From Candidatus Nitrosopumilus sediminis (GTDB lineage Archaea > Thermoproteota > Nitrososphaeria > Nitrososphaerales > Nitrosopumilaceae), in assembly GCF_000299395.1 (NCBI RefSeq), contig NC_018656.1, positions 186,001 to 250,000 on the forward strand: DNA of 64,000 nucleotides. Direction: 5' to 3'. Positions 17,874 to 26,468 of this stretch are shown in pieces. The translations under genes were made by a program, and so were the position numbers. Under the pieces are notes generated by a model, which made no database searches, was not told the DNA's origin, and saw only the letters and a list, made by a program, of their open reading frames with translations. Position 1 is the stretch's first letter. Every line of letters begins with the position of its first letter.

Positions 17874-19334
17874 ATGTATCGTTCTCGTCTTGGTACTGAT
17901 TTGAGTGATATTACTTTAGATTATGTTTCATCGATAAACGATGATTCTGAAATTGCTCTTTATGATATTCTTGGAAGCCAAGCACATGCTTTGATGTTGT
18001 TTCAAAAAAACATCATCACAAAAAATGATGTAAAAAAAATTTTATCTGCATTAGAGAATTTGAAAAATGTAAAATTTGATACATCTTCTGGAGCCGAAGA
18101 TATTCATGAATTAATTGAAACATTAGTGATTAAGAAAGCGGGAATGGCAAGTGGTGGAAAAATGCATACTGCAAGATCTCGAAATGATCAAGTTGTTTTA
18201 GATATCAGAATGAAAATTAGAGATGATGTCAATATTGTATGTAATTGTCTTTTAGATACTATTGAAGCTCTTGTATCTGTGGCTAAAAACCACCAAAAAA
18301 CCATCATGCCACTTTATACTCATCTCCAACAAGCTCAAGCAGGTCTTTTTTCACATTATCTTTTAGCACATGCTGATGTTTTAACCCGAGATTTTGAAAG
18401 ACTGTATGGAACATTTGAACGAATTAATCAAAGCCCTCTTGGAGCTGGGCCTGTTGGTGGAACAAGCATTCCAATTGATAGACATAGTACAGCAAAGATG
18501 TTGGGTTTTGATGGTCTTGTTGAAAATTCTATCGATGCTACAAGTACACGTGATTTTGTAGCAGAATATGTTGCAATGATTTCTATCATGATGACTAATC
18601 TCAGCAAAATATCTGAAGACTTTGTTATTTGGTCTACATCCGAATTTTCTTTCATTGAACTCTCAGATGAATTCACATCCCCTTCAAGCGTAATGCCTCA
18701 AAAAAAGAATCCGGATATTTTAGAATTGACAAGAGGTAAAACGGCAGAAATCATTGGTAATCTAACTGCGATTCTAACCACTGTTAAAGGATTAGCATCT
18801 GGATATGGACGTGATTTACAACAAATAAAATCCTCTATTTGGTCAACGTCAAAAATATCTATCAGTGCATTATTAATTTTAAAATCAATTCTGCTAACTT
18901 TGAAAGTAAATGAAAAGCAAATGAAAAAAGTAACCCAATCAAGTAATCTTATTGCTTTAGATATTGCTGAGAAATTAGTTCAAGAAGGAATTCCATTTAG
19001 AGTAACACATAAAATTTCAGGAAGTTTAGTCCAATCTTCCTATATCTCAAAAAAGCCTATCTCAAAATTGACTTTATCAGAAATTAGAAAATCTGTAGAA
19101 GGCACTAAAATTGATCCCAAAATTGTTTCAAACATTATTTCTTCTACAACTGTTGTTTCTTCATTAAAGGATAGAACTTCTTTTGGTTCATCAGGATATG
19201 AAGAGCAAAAACGAATGATATCTGATAGAATTCAGAAAATTAATCAATACAGAATTGATGTATCCAAAAGAGAAAATAGAATTAGCTCATCAATTGATGA
19301 ATTAACAAAACAGATCAATGCAATAATCAAATGA
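17874..19334 (+). CDS. argH: Argininosuccinate lyase
   Basis: 486 residues of the fumarase/aspartase superfamily, catalysing argininosuccinate to arginine and fumarate, the last step of arginine synthesis. Diagnostic regions: EDIHELIETLV near 80, GKMHTARSRNDQVVLDIR near 103, the catalytic His in YTHLQQAQ near 150, and the signature SSVMPQKKNPDILELTRGK near 270. Full length. It stands alone downstream of a divergent promoter. Confidence 0.96.
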   Translation: MYRSRLGTDLSDITLDYVSSINDDSEIALYDILGSQAHALMLFQKNIITKNDVKKILSALENLKNVKFDTSSGAEDIHELIETLVIKKAGMASGGKMHTARSRNDQVVLDIRMKIRDDVNIVCNCLLDTIEALVSVAKNHQKTIMPLYTHLQQAQAGLFSHYLLAHADVLTRDFERLYGTFERINQSPLGAGPVGGTSIPIDRHSTAKMLGFDGLVENSIDATSTRDFVAEYVAMISIMMTNLSKISEDFVIWSTSEFSFIELSDEFTSPSSVMPQKKNPDILELTRGKTAEIIGNLTAILTTVKGLASGYGRDLQQIKSSIWSTSKISISALLILKSILLTLKVNEKQMKKVTQSSNLIALDIAEKLVQEGIPFRVTHKISGSLVQSSYISKKPISKLTLSEIRKSVEGTKIDPKIVSNIISSTTVVSSLKDRTSFGSSGYEEQKRMISDRIQKINQYRIDVSKRENRISSSIDELTKQINAIIK

Positions 19335-19348
19335 ATAAAGTAAGAGAG

Positions 19349-19422
19349 CGGGTCTAAAGGGATTCGGACCCTTGACAACCGGATTAAAAGTCCGGTGCGC
19401 TACCTGGCTGCGCCATAGACCC
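19349..19422 (-). tRNA. tRNA-Lys (anticodon TTT)
   Basis: Read on the minus strand: acceptor GGGTCTA/TAGACCC, D-arm GCGC-AGCCAGGTA-GCGC, anticodon stem CCGGA/TCCGG with loop CTTTTAA (anticodon TTT), T-arm AAGGG-TCCGAAT-CCCTT. Discriminator G; CCA not encoded. All four stems pair perfectly. Confidence 0.94.
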
Positions 19423-19518
19423 CCGTAAAAAATGCCTTAACTGTATAATTTAGTCTTTTACAAAATATTTTGTTCTGACAGAAACTTTTAATCTGGCAAT
19501 TTGATTCAAAGAATTTGT

Positions 19519-19596
19519 GCCCTTGTAGTATAGCCCGGTCTAGAATTCGGCCCTGTCACGGCTGAGACGCGTGTTCAAATCCCGCCGAGGGCGCCA
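19519..19596 (+). tRNA. tRNA-Asp (anticodon GTC), CCA encoded
   Basis: Acceptor GCCCTTG/CGAGGGC, anticodon stem CGGCC/GGCTG around CTGTCAC (anticodon GTC), T-loop TTCAAAT with a T-C mismatch in its stem. Discriminator G is followed by a genomic CCA (19594-19596), unlike most tRNAs in the window. Confidence 0.9.
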
Positions 19597-19726
19597 TTAT
19601 TTCTATTTCATAAAAAAATCGTTTTAGAACCGATCAGAATTAAATTTCCAGATAATACCGTTGAATGAAGATAGATTCAAGATAAATCTCACAAGAATAT
19701 TAAAATTCAGGGAATTTGAGTGAATT

Positions 19727-20545
19727 TTGTTGTCTGAAGAGAAAAAAGAATCTGAAATAGACACAAAATCTATTGATGATTCTATATCTGATAAACCCTC
19801 TTCAGATGAAACTGCAAAAGCAGCTGAAAAAACAATTGCAAAAGCTGAGACAGTAAAAGCTGAAGCTGAGATAGTGAAAGCTGAAGCTGAAAAAGTCAAA
19901 GCAAATGCAAAAAAAGATGATGAAGAAGCAAAAGCAGCTGAAGAAATACAAGCAGCTGAAGAAGCAATTGCTAAAGCAGAAGCAGCAGCTAAAGCTGTTG
20001 AAGATGCAGAATTTGCAGTCAAAGAAGCTCTTGCTAAAGCAGAAGCAGCTAAAGCAGAAGCAGAAGCCGCAGCAGAAGCAGAATACAAAGCAATTGCTGC
20101 TGAAGTAAAAGCTGAGGCTGCCGCAAAATCAGATTATACCTTTAAGAGACAAAGTGAAGAAATTTTCAGACGAGAAATGGGTGAGCCTGAATTTTGGTTA
20201 GATAAACAAGATCGTTTTCCACGACCTATTCTTTCAGCAGATGAACAAGAATCACTTACTAGAAAAGCAGAGATATTTCATGATCAGACTCCTGCATATG
20301 TCCCTCAAAATGTTCTTAGTCCAGAATACGCCGGTGTTTCAAATTATGAACGTGGAGTTGAATCCTTTTTAGAAGAAACTAAACAAAAACTTGAACAATT
20401 AAAAAATAATCCTGAGGCAACTGAAAAAGAAATTAAAGATGTAGAAAATGAAATTATTTATTTGGAATCATTGCATGAAAATTTCTATATCGGTATGAAT
20501 GTTTTTAGAACAGCTAAAGGCGGACGGGATAAGATTAAAGCATAA
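19727..20545 (+). CDS. Ala/Glu/Lys-rich coiled-coil protein, unknown
   Basis: 272 residues, TTG start. Residues about 25-140 are a low-complexity helix of repeats such as KAEAEKVKA and EAAAKAVEDAE, predicted to form a long coiled coil or single alpha-helix. The last 130 residues are of ordinary composition (RQSEEIFRREMGEPEFW, then SPEYAGVSNYERGVESF) and may be the functional domain. No family recognised. It ends 5 nt before the GluTR-like gene, so the two are probably cotranscribed. Confidence 0.7.
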   Translation: MLSEEKKESEIDTKSIDDSISDKPSSDETAKAAEKTIAKAETVKAEAEIVKAEAEKVKANAKKDDEEAKAAEEIQAAEEAIAKAEAAAKAVEDAEFAVKEALAKAEAAKAEAEAAAEAEYKAIAAEVKAEAAAKSDYTFKRQSEEIFRREMGEPEFWLDKQDRFPRPILSADEQESLTRKAEIFHDQTPAYVPQNVLSPEYAGVSNYERGVESFLEETKQKLEQLKNNPEATEKEIKDVENEIIYLESLHENFYIGMNVFRTAKGGRDKIKA

Positions 20546-20550
20546 TAGGT

Positions 20551-21636
20551 GTGAATGGTTTGAGTCAAATATCTTTTGATGTAATAAATGCGCGAGTAAC
20601 TTTCAAAAATGTTCCTATACATACAATATCAAAATTTGCTTTCAAAGATGTTCCTGCAGCATGTGCAGAATTTAAAAAAATACCTGGTGTTGAAGAATGT
20701 ATAATTATTCAAACAGCAACTAGAGTTGAAATATTTACTGTAAGTAATGTTGAAACTGATGATTCTCCAGATGCAAGAAGAGCAGAAGGTAAAGCTTTGG
20801 TATTGAATCAAATTCAAGATACTTGGGTATCTTTATCATCATTAGAACAAATTGATATTGATCACTTTGATCAAACTCTTGAAGTTTACAAAGGGGATGA
20901 TGTATACTTGCATCTTTTAAGATTGGCATCTGGATTAGATTCATTAGTCGTTGGATGGCAAAGTGTATTTGACGACATCGTTAAATCTGTAGCTGATGCA
21001 AAAAGTGCAGGTACATCTGGTAATATTCTCAATAAATTATTTGATAATGTGATTAGATTGGCTTCTCGAATGAGAGATACAACAGGTATTGCTAAAGATG
21101 TTGTCTCTTTAGGTGATGTTGCTGTAAAAGTAGTTGATGAAAAAGCTGGACTTGATTCTAAAAAGAAAGTATTGGTAATTGGTACTGGTGAACCTGCTGC
21201 CATGCTTGCAAAAACTTTGAGTAAAAAAGGAATTGTCTTTGATGTTACAAGTAGAAGTTTAGAACGTGCTACTGGTTTTTCAACAATTCTTGGCGGAAAT
21301 CCTGTAGATTTCAATGATGTATTGGCAGGATTTGATAAATATGATATTATTTTTGTTGCAACAACCTCTGATTATTTCTTAATCACATATGAAAGAATTA
21401 GATTAGTAATGGAAGAAAAGAAAAAAGGTACATTAGTTGTAGATTTATCTGATCCTAGAACTGTTGATGAAGGAATTACTGCACTTCCTGGAATTAAATT
21501 ATTATTCAGAGATCAAATTGCAGAAATTTTTGAAGAAAGCGTAAAAGCTAGAGTTGGAATTGTTCCAGCAGTAGAGAAAATTATTGAAAAAGAACTTCCA
21601 GTTTTATCTGCTAGAATGAAAAGACTAGATGCTTAA
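20551..21636 (+). CDS. Glutamyl-tRNA reductase-like protein, catalytic Cys replaced
   Basis: 361 residues aligning along its whole length with HemA: N-terminal catalytic domain, LHLLRLASGLDSLVVG near 112, a Rossmann domain with KVLVIGTGEPAAMLAKTL near 205, and a C-terminal dimerisation helix. Two hallmark sites differ. The canonical (S/T)TCNRTE motif with the nucleophilic Cys reads QTATRVE near 54, and the GExQIL motif after GLDSLVVG reads GWQSVF. A normal GluTR needs the Cys to form the glutamyl thioester, so this may be a paralogue with another role. Start is GTG at 20551. No other haem-synthesis genes lie nearby. Confidence 0.75.
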   Translation: MNGLSQISFDVINARVTFKNVPIHTISKFAFKDVPAACAEFKKIPGVEECIIIQTATRVEIFTVSNVETDDSPDARRAEGKALVLNQIQDTWVSLSSLEQIDIDHFDQTLEVYKGDDVYLHLLRLASGLDSLVVGWQSVFDDIVKSVADAKSAGTSGNILNKLFDNVIRLASRMRDTTGIAKDVVSLGDVAVKVVDEKAGLDSKKKVLVIGTGEPAAMLAKTLSKKGIVFDVTSRSLERATGFSTILGGNPVDFNDVLAGFDKYDIIFVATTSDYFLITYERIRLVMEEKKKGTLVVDLSDPRTVDEGITALPGIKLLFRDQIAEIFEESVKARVGIVPAVEKIIEKELPVLSARMKRLDA

Positions 21637-21641
21637 ATTTT

Positions 21642-21809
21642 CTATAATCCCTGTTTTCTTAAGAGAAATTGCATAATGGCTTCTTTTGAATAATCTATTC
21701 CGTGTTCTTCATCTGTGTGTTTTCTAAATTCATCAATTACTGTCTCCATTTCCCCCTCAGCTATAAAATCACACTCAAACCCATAATCATTACACTTCAG
21801 TTTTGCCAT
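21642..21809 (-). CDS. DUF1059-like small protein
   Basis: 55 residues from ATG 21809. The sequence MAKLKCNDYGFECDFIAEGE, followed by a short helix and HTDEEHGIDYS, matches the small DUF1059 pattern (CxxxGxxCxF, then a His-x-x-x-x-His region). Such proteins may bind a metal through two Cys and two His; function unknown. The open frame extends seven codons upstream, but the family's usual N-terminus begins at MAK. Confidence 0.7.
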   Translation of the reverse strand: MAKLKCNDYGFECDFIAEGEMETVIDEFRKHTDEEHGIDYSKEAIMQFLLRKQGL

Positions 21810-21921
21810 ACTTTGATGAAAAATAATCAATATAAAAATCCACAGGTATTTGTCAACTTGAGAAAACTTATTTTCAGAATGTGCTCAAAATGAAATTTAT
21901 CTGATAATTTTAAGATTTTTT

Positions 21922-22764
21922 CTAACCATATGATTCAAACTTGATACCAAAACTTCCATCAGGTTTTTTCTCATGTTCAGTAACAAATCCTTTTGGACCT
22001 AGATTTTCAATTACTCCATCAATTGTTCCTTGATAACCACAAATGTAGATGATAGTGTTCTCTGGAGTTAGTTCTTCTCCTACCATTTCTTCTACAGGTG
22101 ATAACCCTGTTTTTTTATCAGGCTGGAAAAATGATTCAACTCTACCTACATGACCATTCCAAGATCTATTGAAAAATTCCTTCGGTCTGCTGATTGCGGC
22201 CCTATATCTGAAATTCCATTGATCTCTTCCTCTTTTTTCACTTTCCATTTCTAAATCTGTTAATAGTCTTTTGTAGCTTAATTCATCAACATAACTTGCA
22301 CCATGAAGAACAATCACTTCTCTCTTATCATTAGTATCGTGAAAATGTTTTGCAAATGCAATAAATGGTGCTATTCCTGTACCTCCACCTACACAAATCA
22401 CTCTTCTATTGTCTTTTTGTCCGTTAGGTAATCTATCACTGATTTGTAGTGCAGCCCCAGTTGGTTCACCAAGAAAAACCTCCTCCCCTACACTTAGATA
22501 AAATAATTCAGTAGTTACCCGACCAGGTAGTGGTTTTCTCACCCATCTAATTACAAATTCAAAATAATCTCTGTTTTCTGGATGTGATGCAATAGAGTAT
22601 GCTCTTCTAACAATTTTTTTTTCTGCAGGAATTGGCAGTCCTATTGTCAAAAATTGACCAGTCTTATATTCTGGCATTCCGTTTTCTGGAAGTAATCTGA
22701 TGATTACTAGATCTTCTTTGAGTAACTCCCTATAGATGACTTTTGCTTTCATCTCAGTAACCAT
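21922..22764 (-). CDS. Ferredoxin/flavodoxin--NADP+ reductase family protein (copy 2)
   Basis: 280 residues, near full-length homologue of the product at 10702-11547: shared RRAYSIASHPENRDY, VRKPLPGR, CVGGGTGIAPFIAF, VLHGASYVDELSYK, WNFRYRAAISRP and the C-terminal FGIKFESYG. The two must be paralogues from an old duplication (many conservative changes). Function as for copy 1. A TATA-like AATATATTTAAC lies about 25-35 nt upstream of the ATG at 22764 on this strand. Confidence 0.85.
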   Translation of the reverse strand: MVTEMKAKVIYRELLKEDLVIIRLLPENGMPEYKTGQFLTIGLPIPAEKKIVRRAYSIASHPENRDYFEFVIRWVRKPLPGRVTTELFYLSVGEEVFLGEPTGAALQISDRLPNGQKDNRRVICVGGGTGIAPFIAFAKHFHDTNDKREVIVLHGASYVDELSYKRLLTDLEMESEKRGRDQWNFRYRAAISRPKEFFNRSWNGHVGRVESFFQPDKKTGLSPVEEMVGEELTPENTIIYICGYQGTIDGVIENLGPKGFVTEHEKKPDGSFGIKFESYG

Positions 22765-22895
22765 ACAAGAAGCTTTTTCCCGACTTTGGTTAAATATATT
22801 TCTCTTAGCATCTCAGGTAGAAGATCTATCAAAAACTAAAGAATGTCAAATAAATTATCAAACTATTAGCACTTTTTCAATTTTTAATTCTAAAT

Positions 22896-23696
22896 TCATT
22901 TATTGATTTTTGACATTATTTCATCAAGAATTCCTTGGTTTGCAGCTGCAATGAAAGAAATCCGTGTATCATAACTTAGATTCGCATCAAGTTGATTCAA
23001 ATTTTCATCTAATAGAATTCCTCCAGCTTCCTTGACTATAACATAACCTGCAGCAATATCTTGAATTCTGATTTTGTTCCTCAAATCAATAAAAATATCC
23101 ATCAAACCTTTTGCAAACATTGCCATTTCAAGTGCATTTGCCCCAAAATGTCGTGTATGTTCATAATTTTCATATATTGGATTTAATCTTGTCATCAAAT
23201 CAATTGATGCACCTGATGTGTTAATTCCAATAATTTTGTAAATTGGATCTTTTTTGTGAACTTTGATTTGTTTATTGTTAAAAAATGCCCCTTTATTTTC
23301 TGATGCCCAATACATTTCTCCATTTGAAAGATTTGTAATTACGCCATCTGTAACTGAACTGAGTTTATTTTCAGTTGCAAATGCTAATGAGCTGCAGAAG
23401 AAAGGAACCCCTCTAACTGCATTTGCAGAACCGTCAATTGCATCCATTATGACAAAGCCTTTTGGGTTTTCTGATAATTCAACACGTCCACATTCTTCGC
23501 CTAACACTGTACACTCAAAATTCACTTCCTTGAGATAATCCAAAACTGTTTTTTCTGCGATAATGTCTATGTTTCTTGAAATGTCTCCTCCAGCTCCAAC
23601 ACCAAAATCTCCTGCTGCATCAACGGTTCCCGCAAGATCTTTTACATTTTCATAAATCCTTTTTGAAGCTTCACGAAGAATTTCTATTACTTGCAT
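22896..23696 (-). CDS. Inositol monophosphatase/archaeal FBPase-family phosphatase
   Basis: 266 residues of the Li-sensitive, Mg-dependent phosphatase family. Metal-site motifs are TVLGEECG near 63, MDAIDGSANAVRGVPFF near 84 and RIQDIAAGYVIVKEAGG near 213. Archaeal members often hydrolyse both inositol-1-phosphate and fructose-1,6-bisphosphate, so the enzyme could serve gluconeogenesis or inositol lipid synthesis. Which one cannot be read from sequence. Confidence 0.88.
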   Translation of the reverse strand: MQVIEILREASKRIYENVKDLAGTVDAAGDFGVGAGGDISRNIDIIAEKTVLDYLKEVNFECTVLGEECGRVELSENPKGFVIMDAIDGSANAVRGVPFFCSSLAFATENKLSSVTDGVITNLSNGEMYWASENKGAFFNNKQIKVHKKDPIYKIIGINTSGASIDLMTRLNPIYENYEHTRHFGANALEMAMFAKGLMDIFIDLRNKIRIQDIAAGYVIVKEAGGILLDENLNQLDANLSYDTRISFIAAANQGILDEIMSKINK

Positions 23697-23778
23697 ATTG
23701 TAAAACTAGTCATTCGTAATTTAAGTGAAGAAAATATTTAGTTTGAAAGCATAAATAACAATAAAGAAGCTTACGTTT

Positions 23779-24894
23779 GTGAGTGGAAAAGATCAGTCTG
23801 TAATTAGTAAGGAAGCTTTGATGGGTACAAAACCTGGAAAACAGATTATGAAACAAGCATTGTTCAAATCTAAAGGTTACAAATTATTTAACAAGTATAA
23901 AGAAGAAACAGAAAATCAGTTTCCAAATTTTGCAGAAAGATTCGCAAAGGGATTACTAGATGAAATAAAATCTGACACGAACCCAAATGCCACTCAACAA
24001 GCTTTTGGTAATGAAGTGGGTTCTACTGAAATTATACTAAATGCATCTGAAATTGAGCCTATAAAATCAAAATTAGATAGTATTGAGGTAATGCAAGATA
24101 GAGTAAATCGGATTTTAAATTCAAATTTTGTTAAAATGACCTTTCCTGTTTTTAATGGATTATTTGATGCAGCAGCAGAATATTCTGGAAGAAATGATTC
24201 TCAATTAAAACAGGATATAGTTGAAGGCCATATTCTAGCAATTGATCTAAGTGAGCCTATGGATAGAATTGTAGATAAGGATGAAGATTTGGAGTTTCTT
24301 GATGATTACAAACTGATGAATCCATATATTTTGAAATTAGCTAGGGATAAAATTTCTAAAGGTGGTGAACAAGTTCTAAAAGAATTTGAAGCAGGATTTG
24401 AAGATGCAAGAGTTGGACAATATTTAGATGAAAAATTAAAATCAAAACCAACAGAAATTACTGAAGAAGAAATGACCTTGTCTTACAAAAAATATCGTGC
24501 AGTAATGGGAACTGCTGGAAGAAACATGGCTTTAGCAGAACGACCATTAGGTGAAATCTTCTATTTGGGTATGGCAAGAGCTGCTGAAGGAGTTGGATGT
24601 GGAAATGAAATTGAAGACTCTATTAAAAATGGATTTGTAAAAATACCTTCATGGCCACTTTACTATTCACTATTAGCAAACGATGTGAAAAAAGGGTTTG
24701 ATGTTACTTTAGAAAAAAGTAATTTGTATTTGCAGGATGCAAGACTTACACTTGAATTGCTACCTGATGATTTTTCACACAAAGAATTTTTGGAGTTTTT
24801 ATTTTTAACTGTAGAACATTACAATCAATATTGGTACAATAAATTACAAAAAGCCAACAAATGGTCAGAGTATCAATCTAAACTTCCCAAGTGA
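23779..24894 (+). CDS. Conserved-looking protein of unknown function, coupled to rfcL
   Basis: 371 residues, GTG start. No family recognised. The sequence is soluble, mostly helical and acidic, without signal peptide, membrane segment or cysteine cluster; a notable stretch is MGTAGRNMALAERPLGEIFYLGMARAAEG near 240. The stop overlaps the start of rfcL by 4 nt (GTGA), so translation is probably coupled. Context suggests a link to the clamp loader or DNA replication, but that is inference. Confidence 0.7.
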   Translation: MSGKDQSVISKEALMGTKPGKQIMKQALFKSKGYKLFNKYKEETENQFPNFAERFAKGLLDEIKSDTNPNATQQAFGNEVGSTEIILNASEIEPIKSKLDSIEVMQDRVNRILNSNFVKMTFPVFNGLFDAAAEYSGRNDSQLKQDIVEGHILAIDLSEPMDRIVDKDEDLEFLDDYKLMNPYILKLARDKISKGGEQVLKEFEAGFEDARVGQYLDEKLKSKPTEITEEEMTLSYKKYRAVMGTAGRNMALAERPLGEIFYLGMARAAEGVGCGNEIEDSIKNGFVKIPSWPLYYSLLANDVKKGFDVTLEKSNLYLQDARLTLELLPDDFSHKEFLEFLFLTVEHYNQYWYNKLQKANKWSEYQSKLPK

Positions 24895-26060
24895 TTGCCT
24901 TGATGTGGTCAGAAAAATACCGACCTCAGATAATTTCTGACATGGTGGGAAATGAAGAAGCACGAGCAGCAATTACTGAATGGTTTGTCAAATGGAAAAA
25001 AGGTACAAAGCCATTACTTTTAGTTGGTCCTCCTGGAATTGGAAAAACTACCATTGCATATCTTGTTGCCAAACAATTTGGATATGATATGATTGGATTA
25101 AACGCCAGTGATGTTAGAAGTAAATCTCGAATAAATGAAATTCTTACACCTGTTTTAGCAAATGTAAGTGTCATGGGAACTCCCATGATTTTTGTCGATG
25201 AAGTTGATGGAATTCATGGTCGTGGTGATTATGGAGGTGCATCCGCATTAGTGGATATTCTAAAGGAGCCTACAGTTCCAATTGTTCTTGCTGCAAACAA
25301 TGACACATCTGACAAAATGAAAAGTATCAAAAAAGTGGTAAAAACAATTCAATTCAAAAAAATTCCACCACGATTATTGAGAGTATACCTTGAAAATATT
25401 TTGAAAAAACAAAGTGCAAAACTAAGCCCTGGTTCAATTATCAAAGTCATTGATAAATCTAAAGGCGATATTCGTTCCATGATCAATCTAACACAATCTT
25501 TAGTAACTGGATTTAATCCTCAAACTGAAACTACTTTTGAAAACATTAACGTTGAAGATGGGGTAAATGCTTTCTTTAAAGCAAATTCAATTGAAGAAGC
25601 TAGAATTGTTCTGTATTCTATGCAAATTGATCCTAGAGAAAAAATTAATGCCTTTTATTCTAGTATTATAACAAGCGAATTAGATAATTCCATACTTGCA
25701 AAATATTTAGAAATTATATCTGAGGCTGACATGCTTTTTGGAAAAATTATGAAAACTCAGAATTGGAGGTTACTTCGATACCTAAATGACATTTTAATTA
25801 AATTATATCAAAATGATGACAGAGTTCGATACTCTCAATATAATTTATCTTGGCCTTTGCTAAATCGAATCAGATGGGATGGCGCAAAAATTAAATCTCT
25901 ATCATCTATTATGGCAAAAAAACTTCATCTGTCTTCTAGTTCTTTTGTAACATTATGTTTGCCATTCGTTTTATTATGTATAAAAAATAAAACTCTTGAA
26001 TTGGAATTAGAAGAAACTTTTGGCGATATTATTGAAAAGGAGATTGAGCTAATATCATGA
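24891..26060 (+). CDS. rfcL: Replication factor C large subunit
   Basis: 389-residue AAA+ protein. It begins with MWSEKYRP, has Walker A VGPPGIGKTT near 45 and Walker B VDEVDGIHGR near 102; SRC is absent, as is normal for the large subunit. The C-terminal 150 residues form the collar. It is shorter than many archaeal RfcL proteins and lacks the PIP-like basic tail. GTG 24891 overlaps the upstream stop; ATG 24903 (MWSEKYRP) is the alternative start. It overlaps the next gene by ATGA. Confidence 0.93.
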   Translation: MIALMWSEKYRPQIISDMVGNEEARAAITEWFVKWKKGTKPLLLVGPPGIGKTTIAYLVAKQFGYDMIGLNASDVRSKSRINEILTPVLANVSVMGTPMIFVDEVDGIHGRGDYGGASALVDILKEPTVPIVLAANNDTSDKMKSIKKVVKTIQFKKIPPRLLRVYLENILKKQSAKLSPGSIIKVIDKSKGDIRSMINLTQSLVTGFNPQTETTFENINVEDGVNAFFKANSIEEARIVLYSMQIDPREKINAFYSSIITSELDNSILAKYLEIISEADMLFGKIMKTQNWRLLRYLNDILIKLYQNDDRVRYSQYNLSWPLLNRIRWDGAKIKSLSSIMAKKLHLSSSSFVTLCLPFVLLCIKNKTLELELEETFGDIIEKEIELIS

Positions 26061-26368
26061 GCTGGAGAAAAATCCCTATGAAATTTCCTGGAACATGTAT
26101 TGTTTGTAATGAAAAAATATCTGTAAATGAGATTGGTCTTTGGGCAAAAGGACTTGGCGTAAAGCATGAAAAGTGTGCCCAAATAAATGAACTACAATGT
26201 ATTGTATGTGGAGGTCCGGCAGGTTGTCTTAAGTGTGAATTTCAGGAAAATTGTGATATTCCAAATGTCTCACAACTCTGTATTTGTAAGAAATGTAGTG
26301 ATGAAAAGGATACTTTTAGTTTATATCAAAAATCTGTTAATAAGAAATTTCCAATTCTTAACACTTGA
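26057..26368 (+). CDS. Cysteine-rich zinc-binding-type protein, unknown
   Basis: 103 residues with CIVCNEKIS near 14, HEKC near 36, CIVCGGPAGCLKCEF near 48, and C-x-C-x2-C (CICKKC) near 75. The spacing suggests two or three small zinc sites. No exact family was recognised. The start overlaps the rfcL stop (ATGA). The arrangement unknown 371-residue gene, rfcL, Cys-rich gene, with both joints 4-nt overlaps, suggests a functional unit. Confidence 0.7.
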   Translation: MSWRKIPMKFPGTCIVCNEKISVNEIGLWAKGLGVKHEKCAQINELQCIVCGGPAGCLKCEFQENCDIPNVSQLCICKKCSDEKDTFSLYQKSVNKKFPILNT

Positions 26369-26468
26369 TATTCTAAAAAAACAACGATCGTTGAGTTTTT
26401 CTAAAAATTTCATGTGTTGTTATTCTCAAACTAAATTAATATAGGAAACCGTCTTTTTGTAGAATACT

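Noticed and set aside
19624-20088. Ser/Ala-rich minus-strand frame opposite the coiled-coil gene
   Set aside because: Codon mirror of the A/E/K repeats.
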